DNA of 59,372 bases from an uncultured Succinivibrionaceae bacterium (lineage in GTDB: Bacteria; Pseudomonadota; Gammaproteobacteria; Enterobacterales; Succinivibrionaceae): positions 1 to 59,372 of the forward strand of contig CALXOV010000016.1 in the NCBI GenBank assembly GCA_944390105.1. The letters are read 5' to 3'. Under the pieces are notes generated by a model that made no database searches, was not told the DNA's origin, and saw nothing but the letters and a program-made list of their open reading frames with translations. Position numbers and translations under genes: made by a program. How positions within the stretch are numbered: position 1 is the first letter of the stretch; every line of letters begins with the position of its first letter. Positions 43,847 to 52,819 of the stretch are shown piece by piece.

Positions 43847-44566
43847 ATGACTCGCTATTTTGCAACCGCCCCGCTGCCTGAGCCGCACAGCCTAAGTGAG
43901 CTCAAAGAACGCCTCGCGCTCATTCAAGGGCGCAGCGTAGCTGAGCTTACCTCTGCACTCGGACTTGACGTCCCGGCGCAGCGCCTTGGCAGCAAGGGCT
44001 ATATTGGAGAATTGATTGAGCTGTATTTAGGTGCGGCAGCGCAGAACTTAAGCTTACCCGATTTTCCGCATTTGGGGATTGAGCTCAAAACCGTACCGAT
44101 TGATGCCAACTTTCAGCCGCGCGAAAGCACCTTTATCTGTCATGCACCGTTAAATGCGATGCGCGGCCTCAATTTTTTTGACAGCTCCCTCTATCACAAG
44201 CTGCGCCTCACTTTGTACGTGTTTATTTTGTCAGGGCGCTCTCTGCCGCTTGCGCAGCATCGCGTGATTGACTATCAACTCCACGCGCTGGGTGGGGAAG
44301 AGCTTGCCCAAGTACAGCGCGATTTTGAAGAACTGATGGAGCTGATTGCTGCCGGAAAAGGCCCCCAGATCACGGCACGCGTCGGTACCATTGTACAGAT
44401 GCGTCCTAAAGCCGCCGACGGGCGGCAAGTTACCTCGGTTGTAAATGTCGAGGGCGGCATCAGTGCTACTCGCCCACGTGGTTTTTATCTGCGCCGCGCC
44501 TATACGCAAAAGATCTGTGCCCTAGCGGCAGCACGCCATCACCTACCGCTGCAGACTGCAATGTGA
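43847..44566 (+). CDS. mutH: DNA mismatch repair endonuclease MutH
   Basis: 239 residues from the ATG at 43847, with AAGG upstream. SERL-type N-terminal region (LSELKERLALIQGRSVAEL), GSKGYIGELIELYLGA, and the nuclease motif FPHLGIELKTVPID with the Glu-x-Lys of the D-(x)n-ExK active site. MutH nicks the unmethylated strand at hemimethylated GATC when stimulated by MutL. MutH implies Dam methylation in this organism, which is confined to a subset of gammaproteobacteria. It is monocistronic and begins after an inverted-repeat promoter. Confidence 0.95.
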   Translation: MTRYFATAPLPEPHSLSELKERLALIQGRSVAELTSALGLDVPAQRLGSKGYIGELIELYLGAAAQNLSLPDFPHLGIELKTVPIDANFQPRESTFICHAPLNAMRGLNFFDSSLYHKLRLTLYVFILSGRSLPLAQHRVIDYQLHALGGEELAQVQRDFEELMELIAAGKGPQITARVGTIVQMRPKAADGRQVTSVVNVEGGISATRPRGFYLRRAYTQKICALAAARHHLPLQTAM

Positions 44567-44648
44567 GAGTCTTTGGGGACTGCGCCTGCCCCCTATGCCC
44601 GTAAATAAGCCTTTCACGTAAATAAATTTTTTACTCACCGCAAAATTA

Positions 44649-44678
44649 TTCACTCAGCTGAGAGTTTTTGGGTATAAT
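44649..44678 (+). promoter_or_regulatory. promoter and long leader of the CBM48 gene
   Basis: -35 TTCACT (44649-44654), 18 bases, consensus -10 TATAAT (44673-44678). The mRNA would carry a leader of about 200 bases before 44887, AT-rich at first and then GC-rich. No known riboswitch was recognised in it. A GC-rich palindrome-like element (44577-44600) precedes the promoter. Confidence 0.55.
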
Positions 44679-44886
44679 AGCCTTAAGCCGTAAGTTTTGG
44701 TATTAATAATTTGTTATACAAGTTAAAAATCTCAAAACGTCGGTTTTTTGCTTAATAATTAATAAATTGCGGGATGTGACCGCAGCCACAGCAAGATACA
44801 GCCGTTTTACGCTGCAGCGCCGGTACAACCATACATGAAACAGCTACCGCAGGCACTTAAAGCGCAAAAGGCTGAGGAGAAGCACT

Positions 44887-45210
44887 ATGAGCGTTTCAAA
44901 AAGATTTACCGATAAAAAACTGACGGTTTCTTTTTACATTAAAAAAGAAGCTGCCCAGGGCGCTAAGAAGATTGAACTCTTATGCGAACACAACGGCTGG
45001 ATGCCGGTGGCAATGAAGCCGCAGAAAAACGGTACCTACCGCGGCTCTATCACTATCGCCCGCGGTAAGCAGCCAACCTATCAGTACCGCTATAAGCTTG
45101 AAATGCCTGACGGCTCTGAGAAATTTGACAACGACTGGGATGCCGAAGGCTACGTAGCCAATCCGTTTGGCGGCGAGAACTCCTATTTCTCCGCAGAGCC
45201 CACTAAATAA
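44887..45210 (+). CDS. single-domain CBM48/isoamylase early-set protein
   Basis: 107 residues, GAGGAG a few bases before the ATG. The whole chain is one Ig-like domain of the AMPK-beta/isoamylase N-terminal type: TVSFYIKKEA, KKIELLCEHNGWMPVAMK, GTYRGSITIA, YQYRYKLEMPDG and ENSYFSAEP. Such modules bind glycogen-like glucans. Stand-alone copies are known beside glycogen enzymes and are of uncertain role; here glgC-glgA lie 11 kb away on the same strand. A strong consensus -10 and a compact gene suggest high expression. Binding of alpha-glucan is inferred from the fold. Confidence 0.8.
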   Translation: MSVSKRFTDKKLTVSFYIKKEAAQGAKKIELLCEHNGWMPVAMKPQKNGTYRGSITIARGKQPTYQYRYKLEMPDGSEKFDNDWDAEGYVANPFGGENSYFSAEPTK

Positions 45211-45225
45211 TAAGAGCCGTCCCCA

Positions 45226-45254
45226 CCCTCAGGCGGCAGGGCGCCGTCTGAGGG
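45226..45254. terminator. bidirectional hairpin between converging genes
   Basis: CCCTCAGGCGGC (45226-45237) pairs with GCCGTCTGAGGG (45243-45254), 11 of 12 perfect with one G-U, around AGGGC. It is between the CBM48 gene and the opposed DUF5718-like gene. Followed by ATAAAACC on plus; on minus by GTGGGG, so it is not U-rich. Confidence 0.5.
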
Positions 45255-45269
45255 ATAAAACCAAAGCAG

Positions 45270-46109
45270 CTAGACAATCATCTGCTGCAGCAGCGAAATG
45301 TCATCCTCTTCTAAATTATCGCGTTTTACGCGATGGATAATCTCTTCCTTGGCATACACATCTTCAGGATACAGTACCACCACCGCCTGATCGCCTTTTT
45401 GCAGATAGTGACTCTCGCCAAACGGGGTATAACGCGTCGCCCCCACCGAGATCAAGATCCGCGTGGGACAACCGGCGGCGACTAAATATTCATGAATATG
45501 CTCAGCCGGACCTGCATCCTGCTGATGATTGAGCTTATCAATGCACCAAGTGATGAGCTTTTGATAGAAGTAGGAATAATCGCGGACTGCACTGTCCTCG
45601 CCGTATTCATACACTTCACCCTCCCGCACTAAAAACGAGGCAATGCGGTATTTATCTAAAATACCGCCGGGCACAAAACGGTCTATAGGCAGCACATTGG
45701 TGGCAAAGCCTTTAGAGGACGCTCCCCAATTCTTTTTCTCGGAAATCTTGCGCGCGCCTTCCTTGCGGATAGAGCAATCATTGCTCGCGCCAAAGCCAAT
45801 CGGTTGCAGGGCCGTTACTTGTCCGCGTTCCCATGTCACATCGCAGATAATGGCCATTTCAGGCTCAATCTGCAAATTCTGCTGCCTGTCTGGGAAAATC
45901 ACGCGATAGGCATCAAAGGGAAACACGCTTAAATAGTCCGGAATGGCACTGCTTGCCTTGGGCATAAAAGTAGGAAATAAAGCCTTAGGAGCATTGGCCT
46001 CGGCTGTTTTGACATTAGTAAAATCGCGTGCCTCGCCGGCCTGCTCTAAATGCCCGGTAAAATTGCCGGCCACGCCAAAAGAAGCCATGGCCCGTAAATC
46101 AAATTGCAT
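45270..46109 (-). CDS. DUF5718-like protein
   Basis: 279 residues from the ATG at 46109 (AGGAG five bases upstream; an in-frame GTG lies two codons earlier). It starts QFDLRAMASFGVAGNFTGHLEQAGEA and contains PDYLSVFPFDAYRV, CDVTWERGQVTALQPIGFGASNDCSIRK and GGILDKYRIASFLVREG, a pattern recalled for the DUF5718 family of proteobacteria, with a distant look of the fumarylacetoacetase fold. No function is established. Soluble, no signal peptide. It converges with the CBM48 gene and diverges from endA. The family call is from memory and moderately sure. Confidence 0.6.
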   Translation of the reverse strand: MQFDLRAMASFGVAGNFTGHLEQAGEARDFTNVKTAEANAPKALFPTFMPKASSAIPDYLSVFPFDAYRVIFPDRQQNLQIEPEMAIICDVTWERGQVTALQPIGFGASNDCSIRKEGARKISEKKNWGASSKGFATNVLPIDRFVPGGILDKYRIASFLVREGEVYEYGEDSAVRDYSYFYQKLITWCIDKLNHQQDAGPAEHIHEYLVAAGCPTRILISVGATRYTPFGESHYLQKGDQAVVVLYPEDVYAKEEIIHRVKRDNLEEDDISLLQQMIV

Positions 46110-46212
46110 ACACACTCCTCATGGTAGCAGCCTTAGACTGCTTTAAACGGAAATTCGCAGCCCACCACTGACGGCACAACGTTTTGCCGCACGCTTAGGC
46201 TACAATAAGCTT

Positions 46213-46995
46213 ATGAAGATGATTATACAAAAGCCTCAGCCGTCACGGCCACTTACCGTTAAGCGGTTCTGTTCCCTGCCGCAAGTTCTGACCGCTTTTG
46301 CGGTATCAGCACTGTTGCTCGTACCTCATGCGCAGGCGGTGGAGAATTTCAATCAGGCCAAGCGTGTGCTGCCTTCTATTTATCGACAGCTGGATTCTCC
46401 CTCTACCGTGTACTGCGGCTGCGCCTTATCTATTGAACGCAATCGCTTTTATGTAGACCTTAAAAGCTGTGGCTATCAGGTCCGCAAGCAGCCTAAACGT
46501 GCCGCCCGCGTGGAAATTGAGCACATCATGCCGGCCTGGGAATTCGGTCATCAGTTAAAATGCTGGCAAGACGGCGGACGCAAACGCTGCAGTAGCGGCA
46601 AACAGGGAGATAGCGTCTTTAAAGCCATGGAAGGCGATCTGCACAATCTCTTTCCCGCCGTCGGTGAAGTCAACGGCGATCGCTCCAACTTTCGCTTCAG
46701 CGAGTGGAATGCCCAGCCCACGCAGTACGGACAGTGCCCAATGGTAGTGGACTTTAAAGGCCGCCGCGCACAACCGCCCCAAACCGCCCGCGGACTGATT
46801 GCCCGCGCTTACCTCTATATGGCAGAGACTTACGGCATACGTTTGTCGCAGGCGCAGCTGCGGCTGTATCAAGTGTGGAATAAGCAATATGCCCCAGATG
46901 ACAATGAATGTAAGCGCAATGGACTGATTGCCCGCGTGCAGGGCAATGACAATCCATATGTTACGCAAGCCTGCAAGCTACGTAAGGCGCCATGA
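46213..46995 (+). CDS. endA: periplasmic endonuclease I
   Basis: 260 residues. Signal peptide with core VLTAFAVSALLLVPHAQA; mature part begins VENFNQAKRVLP. Endonuclease I signature: TVYCGCALS, EIEHIMPAWEFGHQLKCW, DLHNLFPAVGEVNGDRSNF and WNKQYAPDDNECKRN. The His in EHIMP and the Asn in HNLFP are the metal/catalytic residues. It cuts double-stranded DNA in the periplasm; disulfide cysteines are present. The start has no strong Shine-Dalgarno. The order endA-rsmE matches E. coli. Confidence 0.95.
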   Translation: MKMIIQKPQPSRPLTVKRFCSLPQVLTAFAVSALLLVPHAQAVENFNQAKRVLPSIYRQLDSPSTVYCGCALSIERNRFYVDLKSCGYQVRKQPKRAARVEIEHIMPAWEFGHQLKCWQDGGRKRCSSGKQGDSVFKAMEGDLHNLFPAVGEVNGDRSNFRFSEWNAQPTQYGQCPMVVDFKGRRAQPPQTARGLIARAYLYMAETYGIRLSQAQLRLYQVWNKQYAPDDNECKRNGLIARVQGNDNPYVTQACKLRKAP

Positions 46996-47160
46996 TGCAA
47001 GGCAGCTTACCCTGCGAAAGCCGCGGCTATAACTTAAGCGCATCCCCGACCGTAAATTACAGTCAGCGCTAAAATAGCGCGGCCGCGCCTTATACCAAGC
47101 CGCAGGCCGCTTGACGCAAAGTACATTAGATACACCCTAAACAAGAGATAAACTTAAATC

Positions 47161-47889
47161 ATGCGCATTACCCGCATTTATGAACCACAGCCGCTGACAA
47201 GCGGAGCCGTGATCAGCTTAAGCGAGCAAAATGCCGCGCATTTGTGCCGCGTGTTGCGCCTCCCGGCAGGCGCAGCTGTACAAGTCTTTGACGGACACGG
47301 CCACGAATTTGCCGCGGTACTGACACAGCCTGGCAAAAACGCACAGCTGACGCTACAAGGTCAACTTATCAATCAGCGCGAAAGCCCGCTTAACCTAGTG
47401 CTCGGTCAAGTCATCAGCCGCGGCGATAAAATGGACTTTACCATTCAAAAAGCCGTAGAGCTTGGCATCAGCGCCATTTATCCTTTAAGCGCCACCCGCT
47501 GCGGAGTCAAGCTAGATGCCAAGCGGCTTGAGCGCAAACTAGAGTCGTGGCAGAAAATTGCTGCCGCCGCCTGCGAGCAATGCGGGCGCAGTGTGGTGCC
47601 GCCGGTACATCCGGTGATGGAGCTACGCGACTTCTGCACCTTAACAGAAACTAAGGGCTATCTGGGACTTACTTTAGACCCTAGTGCCACCCTGCGACTG
47701 CGCGATTTAAACCCCAGCGGTAGCATCAGTCTGCTTATCGGCCCGGAGGGCGGCTTTGATCCCAGTGAAACCGCATTAGCAAGCGCGCATCAATTTGTCG
47801 GCGTCAGCTTAGGACCGCGCATTTTACGCACCGAAACCGCTGCGCTTAGCGCTTTATCTATCTTAGGCAGTCATTTTGGAGATTTGTAA
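47161..47889 (+). CDS. rsmE: 16S rRNA m3U1498 methyltransferase RsmE
   Basis: 242 residues. N-terminal PUA-like part (HLCRVLRLPAGAAVQVFDGHGHEF) and a SPOUT C-terminal domain with the trefoil-knot motifs LVLGQVISRGDKMDFTIQKAVELG, LLIGPEGGFDPSE and SLGPRILRTETAALSALSIL. It methylates U1498 of 16S rRNA. It follows endA as in E. coli, where gshB is next; here queF begins four bases after its stop, suggesting coupling. Confidence 0.95.
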   Translation: MRITRIYEPQPLTSGAVISLSEQNAAHLCRVLRLPAGAAVQVFDGHGHEFAAVLTQPGKNAQLTLQGQLINQRESPLNLVLGQVISRGDKMDFTIQKAVELGISAIYPLSATRCGVKLDAKRLERKLESWQKIAAAACEQCGRSVVPPVHPVMELRDFCTLTETKGYLGLTLDPSATLRLRDLNPSGSISLLIGPEGGFDPSETALASAHQFVGVSLGPRILRTETAALSALSILGSHFGDL

Positions 47890-47893
47890 CATC

Positions 47894-48715
47894 ATGGAAA
47901 AACCGCAGCCCACGCTTTTGGGGCAGGCCACCACTTATTACGATGAATACTGCCCACGCTTGCTACAGCCGCTACCGCGTAGCCGCGGCCGCGCCGGGCT
48001 CAAAGCCACCGCGCCCTACGGCTTTGATGTGTGGCGGCTTTATGAGCTGACTTTTTTAAATAAGCTCAATATTCCCTGCGGTGCCATCGGAACCATCTGT
48101 GTGCCGGCAGGCAGCCCCAACATCATTGAATCCAAATCCCTCAAGCTGTATTTAGGCTCCTTTACCCAAACCAAGTTTGCCACGCTTGATGACGTAGAGC
48201 GTCTCATATGCCATGATTTAAGCGCGACGCTTGGCGTTGCCGCTACGGTTAAACTTTACCCGGTGGAAAGTCAGCCCGCCTGCTTTACCCCTCAAACCAT
48301 GCCCGGCAGCTTAATTGATATTACCTCCGGGGTAACCTTAACTAATTTTGCCTACAACCCCGAGCTCTTAGTGCGTCATGACGGTCCGCGCGTTGAGGAA
48401 ACCCTGCGCACTAATCTTTTGCGCACCTTATGCCCGGTCACCGGTCAGCCCGATCATGCTGCCGTGCAGATCCGCTATCAAGGAACGCAGATCAATCATC
48501 AGGAACTTTTTGCCTACTTAATGAGCCTGCGGCTGCACCGTGGTTTTCATGAGCAATGCGTGGAACTCATTTACAGCGATTTAAAAAGCCGCTTAAAGCT
48601 CGATAAGCTGCAGGTTCTAGCCTGCTTTACCCGCCGCGGCGGCATTGACATCAACCCGCTGCGCTCAGATTTTGCGGTCACCCCAGAGCAGGTCATGCGC
48701 ACCCTGCGCCAATAG
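47894..48715 (+). CDS. queF: NADPH-dependent preQ0 reductase QueF (long type)
   Basis: 273 residues, the bimodular (type II) QueF as in E. coli. Motifs: SPNIIESKSLKLYLGSF in the N-terminal half and LLRTLCPVTGQPDHAAVQIRYQG in the C-terminal half with the nucleophilic Cys; HEQCVELIYSDL and RRGGIDINPLRSD follow. It reduces the nitrile of preQ0 to preQ1 for queuosine in tRNA. The start at 47894 (MEKPQPTLLGQATTYYDEY) is chosen over a frame inside rsmE. A 7-bp hairpin (48725-48750) follows the stop. Confidence 0.95.
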   Translation: MEKPQPTLLGQATTYYDEYCPRLLQPLPRSRGRAGLKATAPYGFDVWRLYELTFLNKLNIPCGAIGTICVPAGSPNIIESKSLKLYLGSFTQTKFATLDDVERLICHDLSATLGVAATVKLYPVESQPACFTPQTMPGSLIDITSGVTLTNFAYNPELLVRHDGPRVEETLRTNLLRTLCPVTGQPDHAAVQIRYQGTQINHQELFAYLMSLRLHRGFHEQCVELIYSDLKSRLKLDKLQVLACFTRRGGIDINPLRSDFAVTPEQVMRTLRQ

Positions 48716-48795
48716 CGCATTTACGCCGCCCCCGCGCTGCACCGGGCGGCAAAGTACTTAAGATCAATACTAAAATGTAAAACCTAGGAGAAAAA

Positions 48796-49128
48796 ATGTT
48801 TTGCCTACATCAGGATACAGAGCTTGAAGATCTGGGCAATGGCGTCCAACGGCGCATTCTCGCCCATGACGGACATATGATGGCCGTGGAAAATATCTTT
48901 GCCCAAGGCGCAGTCGGCGCGCTGCATTCCCATCCTCACGAACAGCTGACCTATGTGCTGTCCGGGCGTTTTCGCTTTACTATCGGGACACAAACGCGCG
49001 AAGTGACAGCCGGGGATACACTACACAAACTGCCAAATGTCATGCACGGCTGTGAATGCCTTGAAGAAGGCGTCCTGCTTGACGTATTCACCCCGCAGCG
49101 TGAAGACTTCTTAAACACCAAACTGTAG
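48796..49128 (+). CDS. KdgF-like cupin protein
   Basis: 110 residues, AGGAG five bases before the ATG. One cupin domain: ALHSHPHEQLTYVLSGRFRFTIG (motif 1, two His and Glu for metal) and the motif 2 region GDTLHKLPNVMHGCECLEEGVLLDVFTPQREDFL. This closely resembles KdgF, which converts unsaturated uronates to linear ketoacids in pectin/alginate use; the family also holds many cupins of unknown role. No pectin genes are nearby. Flanked by queF and ppnN on the same strand, probably monocistronic. Confidence 0.75.
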   Translation: MFCLHQDTELEDLGNGVQRRILAHDGHMMAVENIFAQGAVGALHSHPHEQLTYVLSGRFRFTIGTQTREVTAGDTLHKLPNVMHGCECLEEGVLLDVFTPQREDFLNTKL

Positions 49129-49312
49129 CTTAGCGTACTGCTCTGCGGCGCGCTAGCGCGCCAACTGAGCGCTTTAGTGAGCTTAAAACGCGTAAATTTT
49201 TCATCCATAATTTACCCATCTGCGGTATGCTGAAAGCTACAGCGCCAGCGGCAGTTAGCGTAGCCGACGGCAGATAGAAAAAAATAGGATCCCTTAAGCC
49301 AACGGAGGCATC

Positions 49313-50785
49313 ATGAGCGTAAAAGCAGTGTGGCCGCAGGGCAATATGGCTCTGCTGACACAGATTGAAGCTGACAGCATTTCCCATACCTCCAAAGGCG
49401 AGCTGTATGAGCTTTACCGCAACTGCTCGCTGGCCGTACTTAACAGCGGCAATTTAACCGACAATTCACAGGAACTGCTGGAAAACTACGAAAATTTCGA
49501 GATTGATGTGGTGCGCAATGAGCGCGGTCTGAAAATTGAACTCATCAATCCGCCGACCTCGGCCTTAGTGGACGGGGAGATCATCGCAACGCTACAGCGC
49601 CATCTCTATTCGGTGCTACGCGACATCGTACAGATCAATATCTATAAAGACTCGGTGCGGCAGTTAATTGAACAAAACCGCGAACAGAAACTGCCGCAAA
49701 TCAGCGAGCAGGAAATCATCACCAACGGTATCTTTCATATTCTGCGCAATGCCGGAGTGTTGCACTCTAGCGACGAACCCAATATTGCAGTGTGCTGGGG
49801 CGGTCATTCTATCTCCAAGGAAGAGTATGAATATGCCTATCAGGTTGGTGTCGAACTGGGCCTGCGCAAAATTGATATCTGCACCGGATGCGGCCCGGGG
49901 ATCATGGAAGCCCCGATGAAAGGCAGCTTAATCGGTCATGTGCTGCAGGAAGCTACCAGCTGCCGCCGCATCGGGCTGACCGAGCCTTCGATTATCGCCG
50001 CTGAGCCGCCCAATTCGATGGTATCTGAGTTGGTTATTCTGCCAGATATTGAAAAGCGCCTCGAGGCCTTTGTACGCCTTGGGCACGTGCTCTTAGTTTT
50101 CCCCGGCGGTCCGGGAACAGCCGAGGAGCTGCTGTACATCCTCGGCATTAAACTGTGCAGTGAAAACCGCTATAACCCGATTCCGCTGATCTTAACCGGC
50201 AATAAAAAATCCGCCCCCTACTTTGAGGCACTCGATACCTTCTTAAAGGGCATCTTCGGTAATGAAATTGCGCGCTACTACAGCATTGTGATTGACGATC
50301 CCACCAAGGTAGCAACCTTAGTCAAGGAAGGGCTGCAAAACAGCTATGAACACCGCAGCCTTATTCATGATTCTTACTGTTACAACTGGTCGCTGACTAT
50401 CCCAAAAGAGCTGCAGATGCCTTTTGAAGTCAACCATGAGACCATGGCTGCCCTTGATCTGCACAAAAATCAAGAGCCGTGGCGCCTGGCGGCCAATCTG
50501 CGCCGCGCCTTCTCCGGCATTGTCACCGGCAATGTGAAGGAGCACGGCATTAAGCTGGTACAGGAACACGGTCCCTTTGTGCTCGATGGTGATCCCGACA
50601 TCATGCAGCGCATGGATAAGCTGCTGCGCGACTTCATCAAGCAAGGACGCATTCTCTTATCGCAAAAGAAATACAAGCCCTGCTATATCTTTAAATGCGA
50701 GGATGGCAGTGCGGCCGCTGACTGCAGCAAGGCCAAAGCGGCAACCGACCCCAAAGCAGAAGTTAAGCGCCCTGTCTCGAAGTAA
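49313..50785 (+). CDS. ppnN: nucleotide 5'-monophosphate nucleosidase PpnN
   Basis: 490 residues, about 35 longer than E. coli PpnN (YgdH) because of a charged C-terminal tail after about residue 455. GGAGG lies four bases before the ATG. The N-terminal part (LYRNCSLAVLNSGNLTDNSQELL, LKIELINPPTSALVDGEI) is specific to PpnN; the LOG/Rossmann core has CTGCGPGIMEAPMKGS and the PGGPGTAEELLY phosphate motif. It hydrolyses purine and pyrimidine monophosphates and is stimulated by (p)ppGpp. It converges on fliR with hairpins between. Confidence 0.93.
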   Translation: MSVKAVWPQGNMALLTQIEADSISHTSKGELYELYRNCSLAVLNSGNLTDNSQELLENYENFEIDVVRNERGLKIELINPPTSALVDGEIIATLQRHLYSVLRDIVQINIYKDSVRQLIEQNREQKLPQISEQEIITNGIFHILRNAGVLHSSDEPNIAVCWGGHSISKEEYEYAYQVGVELGLRKIDICTGCGPGIMEAPMKGSLIGHVLQEATSCRRIGLTEPSIIAAEPPNSMVSELVILPDIEKRLEAFVRLGHVLLVFPGGPGTAEELLYILGIKLCSENRYNPIPLILTGNKKSAPYFEALDTFLKGIFGNEIARYYSIVIDDPTKVATLVKEGLQNSYEHRSLIHDSYCYNWSLTIPKELQMPFEVNHETMAALDLHKNQEPWRLAANLRRAFSGIVTGNVKEHGIKLVQEHGPFVLDGDPDIMQRMDKLLRDFIKQGRILLSQKKYKPCYIFKCEDGSAAADCSKAKAATDPKAEVKRPVSK

Positions 50786-50795
50786 GGGTGCCCCG

Positions 50796-50830
50796 CCCCC
50801 GTCCTTGGGGGCAGAGGGCGTATGCGCCCT
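50796..50830. terminator. hairpins between ppnN and fliR
   Basis: CCCCC (50796-50800) pairs with GGGGG (50807-50811), and AGGGCG-TATG-CGCCCT (50815-50830) is a perfect palindrome reaching into the fliR stop codon. No U-run. Probably blocks both converging transcripts. Confidence 0.45.
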
Positions 50831-51623
50831 ACCACAAGCCTTCACAGGAAGTACCAATAAGCGAGCAGGTGGACTCCATCGTTGCATTAATCGCCGAAGT
50901 GAAATTGCCCATAAAAGCCCCGAGGCAATACCACAGCACCAAGAGACCTGCCACCATGCTCACTGAAAAGCCCATCGAAAAGACGTTCAGCTGCGGGGCC
51001 GCACGCGTCATCACGCCGAAAGTAAAGTTAACTACCAGCATAGTGCAGATTGCAGAAATGGCCATCGCCAACGCGCACTGAAACATGGTAACGCCGAAAT
51101 AAAAGATATAGGACAATTCGCTTGGACTGAAAATCTGCGGACCAATCGGCAGTGTGGTGAAGCTTAACAGCAACAGGCGCAGAAAGACTAAATGCCCGTC
51201 TAAGGCTAAGAACACTAAGGTAGTAAGTACGGTAAAGAACTGACCGACTACCGGTGCATTGGTACCGGATACCGGATCGACCATCGAAGCAAAGCCAAGT
51301 CCCGTCTGCATTGCCACCGCCTGCCCGGCCATGACAAAGCTCTGCGCTAAAAATTGCGTCATAAAACCGATGCCAGCCCCAATCAAGACTTGACTTATCG
51401 TGGTTAAAAAACCGTCTAAGGAAAACAACTGCGGCGTCACCGGCAGTGCCGGGATACTAGGCAGCATGCACACCGTAAGCGTCAGTGCCAGCAGCGCGCG
51501 TACGCGCATCGGTACCGTAGTACCGCCGAAAATGAAAAAAGCCATTAAGCAGGCAGCAATACGGCACAACGGCCACATCACAGACGCCAGTCCCTGCAAC
51601 ATAATCGGCTCTAATACATTCAT
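50829..51623 (-). CDS. fliR: flagellar export gate protein FliR
   Basis: 264 residues, normal length, with six or so hydrophobic helices. Recognised by MWPLCRIAACLMAFFIFGG, LIGAGIGFMTQFLAQSFVMAGQAVAMQTGLGFA, DPVSGTNAPVVGQF and LNVFSMGFSVSMVAGLLVL. FliR with FliP and FliQ builds the helical export gate of the flagellar type III system. It is the last gene of the run fliLMNOPQR; flhB, which normally follows, is not here; ppnN converges instead. FliQ ends 30 bases upstream. Confidence 0.95.
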   Translation of the reverse strand: MNVLEPIMLQGLASVMWPLCRIAACLMAFFIFGGTTVPMRVRALLALTLTVCMLPSIPALPVTPQLFSLDGFLTTISQVLIGAGIGFMTQFLAQSFVMAGQAVAMQTGLGFASMVDPVSGTNAPVVGQFFTVLTTLVFLALDGHLVFLRLLLLSFTTLPIGPQIFSPSELSYIFYFGVTMFQCALAMAISAICTMLVVNFTFGVMTRAAPQLNVFSMGFSVSMVAGLLVLWYCLGAFMGNFTSAINATMESTCSLIGTSCEGLW

Positions 51624-51653
51624 CGGGATTTCCTGCAGTCTAAGTAAAGCGTT

Positions 51654-51923
51654 TTAGCCTATCACCTGCGGGATCAGACGCACCATCTCACGGAAAAAAG
51701 AGGTCAGCTTTTCAATCCCCCAATGCGCGCCGTACATCAGCGCCACTACCGTAATGACGAGGCGCGGCAAAAAGGCCAAAGTCTGTTCATTAATTGAAGT
51801 CGCCGCCTGAAAAATCGACACCACTAAGCCCACCACTAAAGACGGCAGGATCGAGGCAGTAACTAAAATGGCCACAAGGCCCAAAGCGCTCCTTACCACA
51901 TCGACAAAGACTTCAGGTTCCAT
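51654..51923 (-). CDS. fliQ: flagellar export gate protein FliQ
   Basis: 89 residues with two membrane helices, the typical FliQ size. VFVDVVRSALGLVAILVTASILPSLVVGLVVSIFQAATSINEQTLAFLPRL is a well-known family pattern (QAATSINEQTLAF). FliQ packs four copies around FliP-FliR in the export gate. It starts 11 bases after fliP and precedes fliR by 30 bases, as in other bacteria. Confidence 0.95.
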   Translation of the reverse strand: MEPEVFVDVVRSALGLVAILVTASILPSLVVGLVVSIFQAATSINEQTLAFLPRLVITVVALMYGAHWGIEKLTSFFREMVRLIPQVIG

Positions 51924-51934
51924 GCTATGCCTCC

Positions 51935-52819
51935 TTAAGTCGGCACCCCGATGCCGTAGCTGGAAATCAAAGTGCCCATGATAAGCGTCCAGCCGTCCAC
52001 CATCACAAAGAGCATCAGCTTAAAGGGCAGCGATACAATCATCGGGGAGAGCATCATCATGCCCATTGCCATCAAGATGGAGGCCACCACCAAGTCAATG
52101 ATTAAAAACGGCAGGAAAATCATGAAACCGATTTGAAAGGCGGTTTTAAGCTCACTTACCATAAAGGCAGGAATCAGCACGCGCATCGGCAGATTTTCCG
52201 GCTTATCCACTTCAATACCGGCAAATTCAACAAAAGCATTGATATCAGAAAGCCGCGTCTGCTCCAACATAAAATGATGCAGCGGCGCCTGTCCGCGCAC
52301 TAGAGCCTCTCGCGCTTGAATCTCATCGTTTAAATACGGCTCAATAGCCTCACTGTAAATATCATCAAAAACCGGAGTCATGATGAATAAAGTCATGAAC
52401 AGCGCTAAGCCGATGATGATCTGATTTGACGGGCTGGTTTGCAGACCCAAAGCCTGACGCAGAATAGCCAACACAATCACGATGCGGGTAAATGAGGTCA
52501 TCATCACCACAATGGATGGCAGGAATGACAGCAGCGTCATTAAGATGACCACCTGCAGCGATAGCGAATAATCCTGCGTGCCATCAGGGTTGGTGCGCAC
52601 CGTAAAAGCAGTCATATCAAGATCTGCCGCCTGCGCTGTGCTCATGCAATACAAAAGTCCGCCACTTAAAAGCGTCAGCAGCAGGCTTAAAATAAAGGTA
52701 CGGGTCAACCCACGCAAGCGCATGCGCAGTGCCGCAGTATGATCCGCAGGCGGCAGAGGCTGCACCTTTAAATCGCTCTGCGATAAAACCTTAAGCGCGC
52801 GGCTTAACTTTAAGCGCAT
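51935..52819 (-). CDS. fliP: flagellar export gate protein FliP
   Basis: 294 residues. The start at 52819 overlaps the fliO stop (TAATG), implying coupling; a frame running further back is inside fliO. An N-terminal signal ([23 protein letters not shown]) is preceded by about 45 extra residues compared with E. coli FliP. The core has [53 protein letters not shown], and [50 protein letters not shown]. FliP forms the central ring of the export gate. Confidence 0.95.
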   Translation of the reverse strand: MRLKLSRALKVLSQSDLKVQPLPPADHTAALRMRLRGLTRTFILSLLLTLLSGGLLYCMSTAQAADLDMTAFTVRTNPDGTQDYSLSLQVVILMTLLSFLPSIVVMMTSFTRIVIVLAILRQALGLQTSPSNQIIIGLALFMTLFIMTPVFDDIYSEAIEPYLNDEIQAREALVRGQAPLHHFMLEQTRLSDINAFVEFAGIEVDKPENLPMRVLIPAFMVSELKTAFQIGFMIFLPFLIIDLVVASILMAMGMMMLSPMIVSLPFKLMLFVMVDGWTLIMGTLISSYGIGVPT

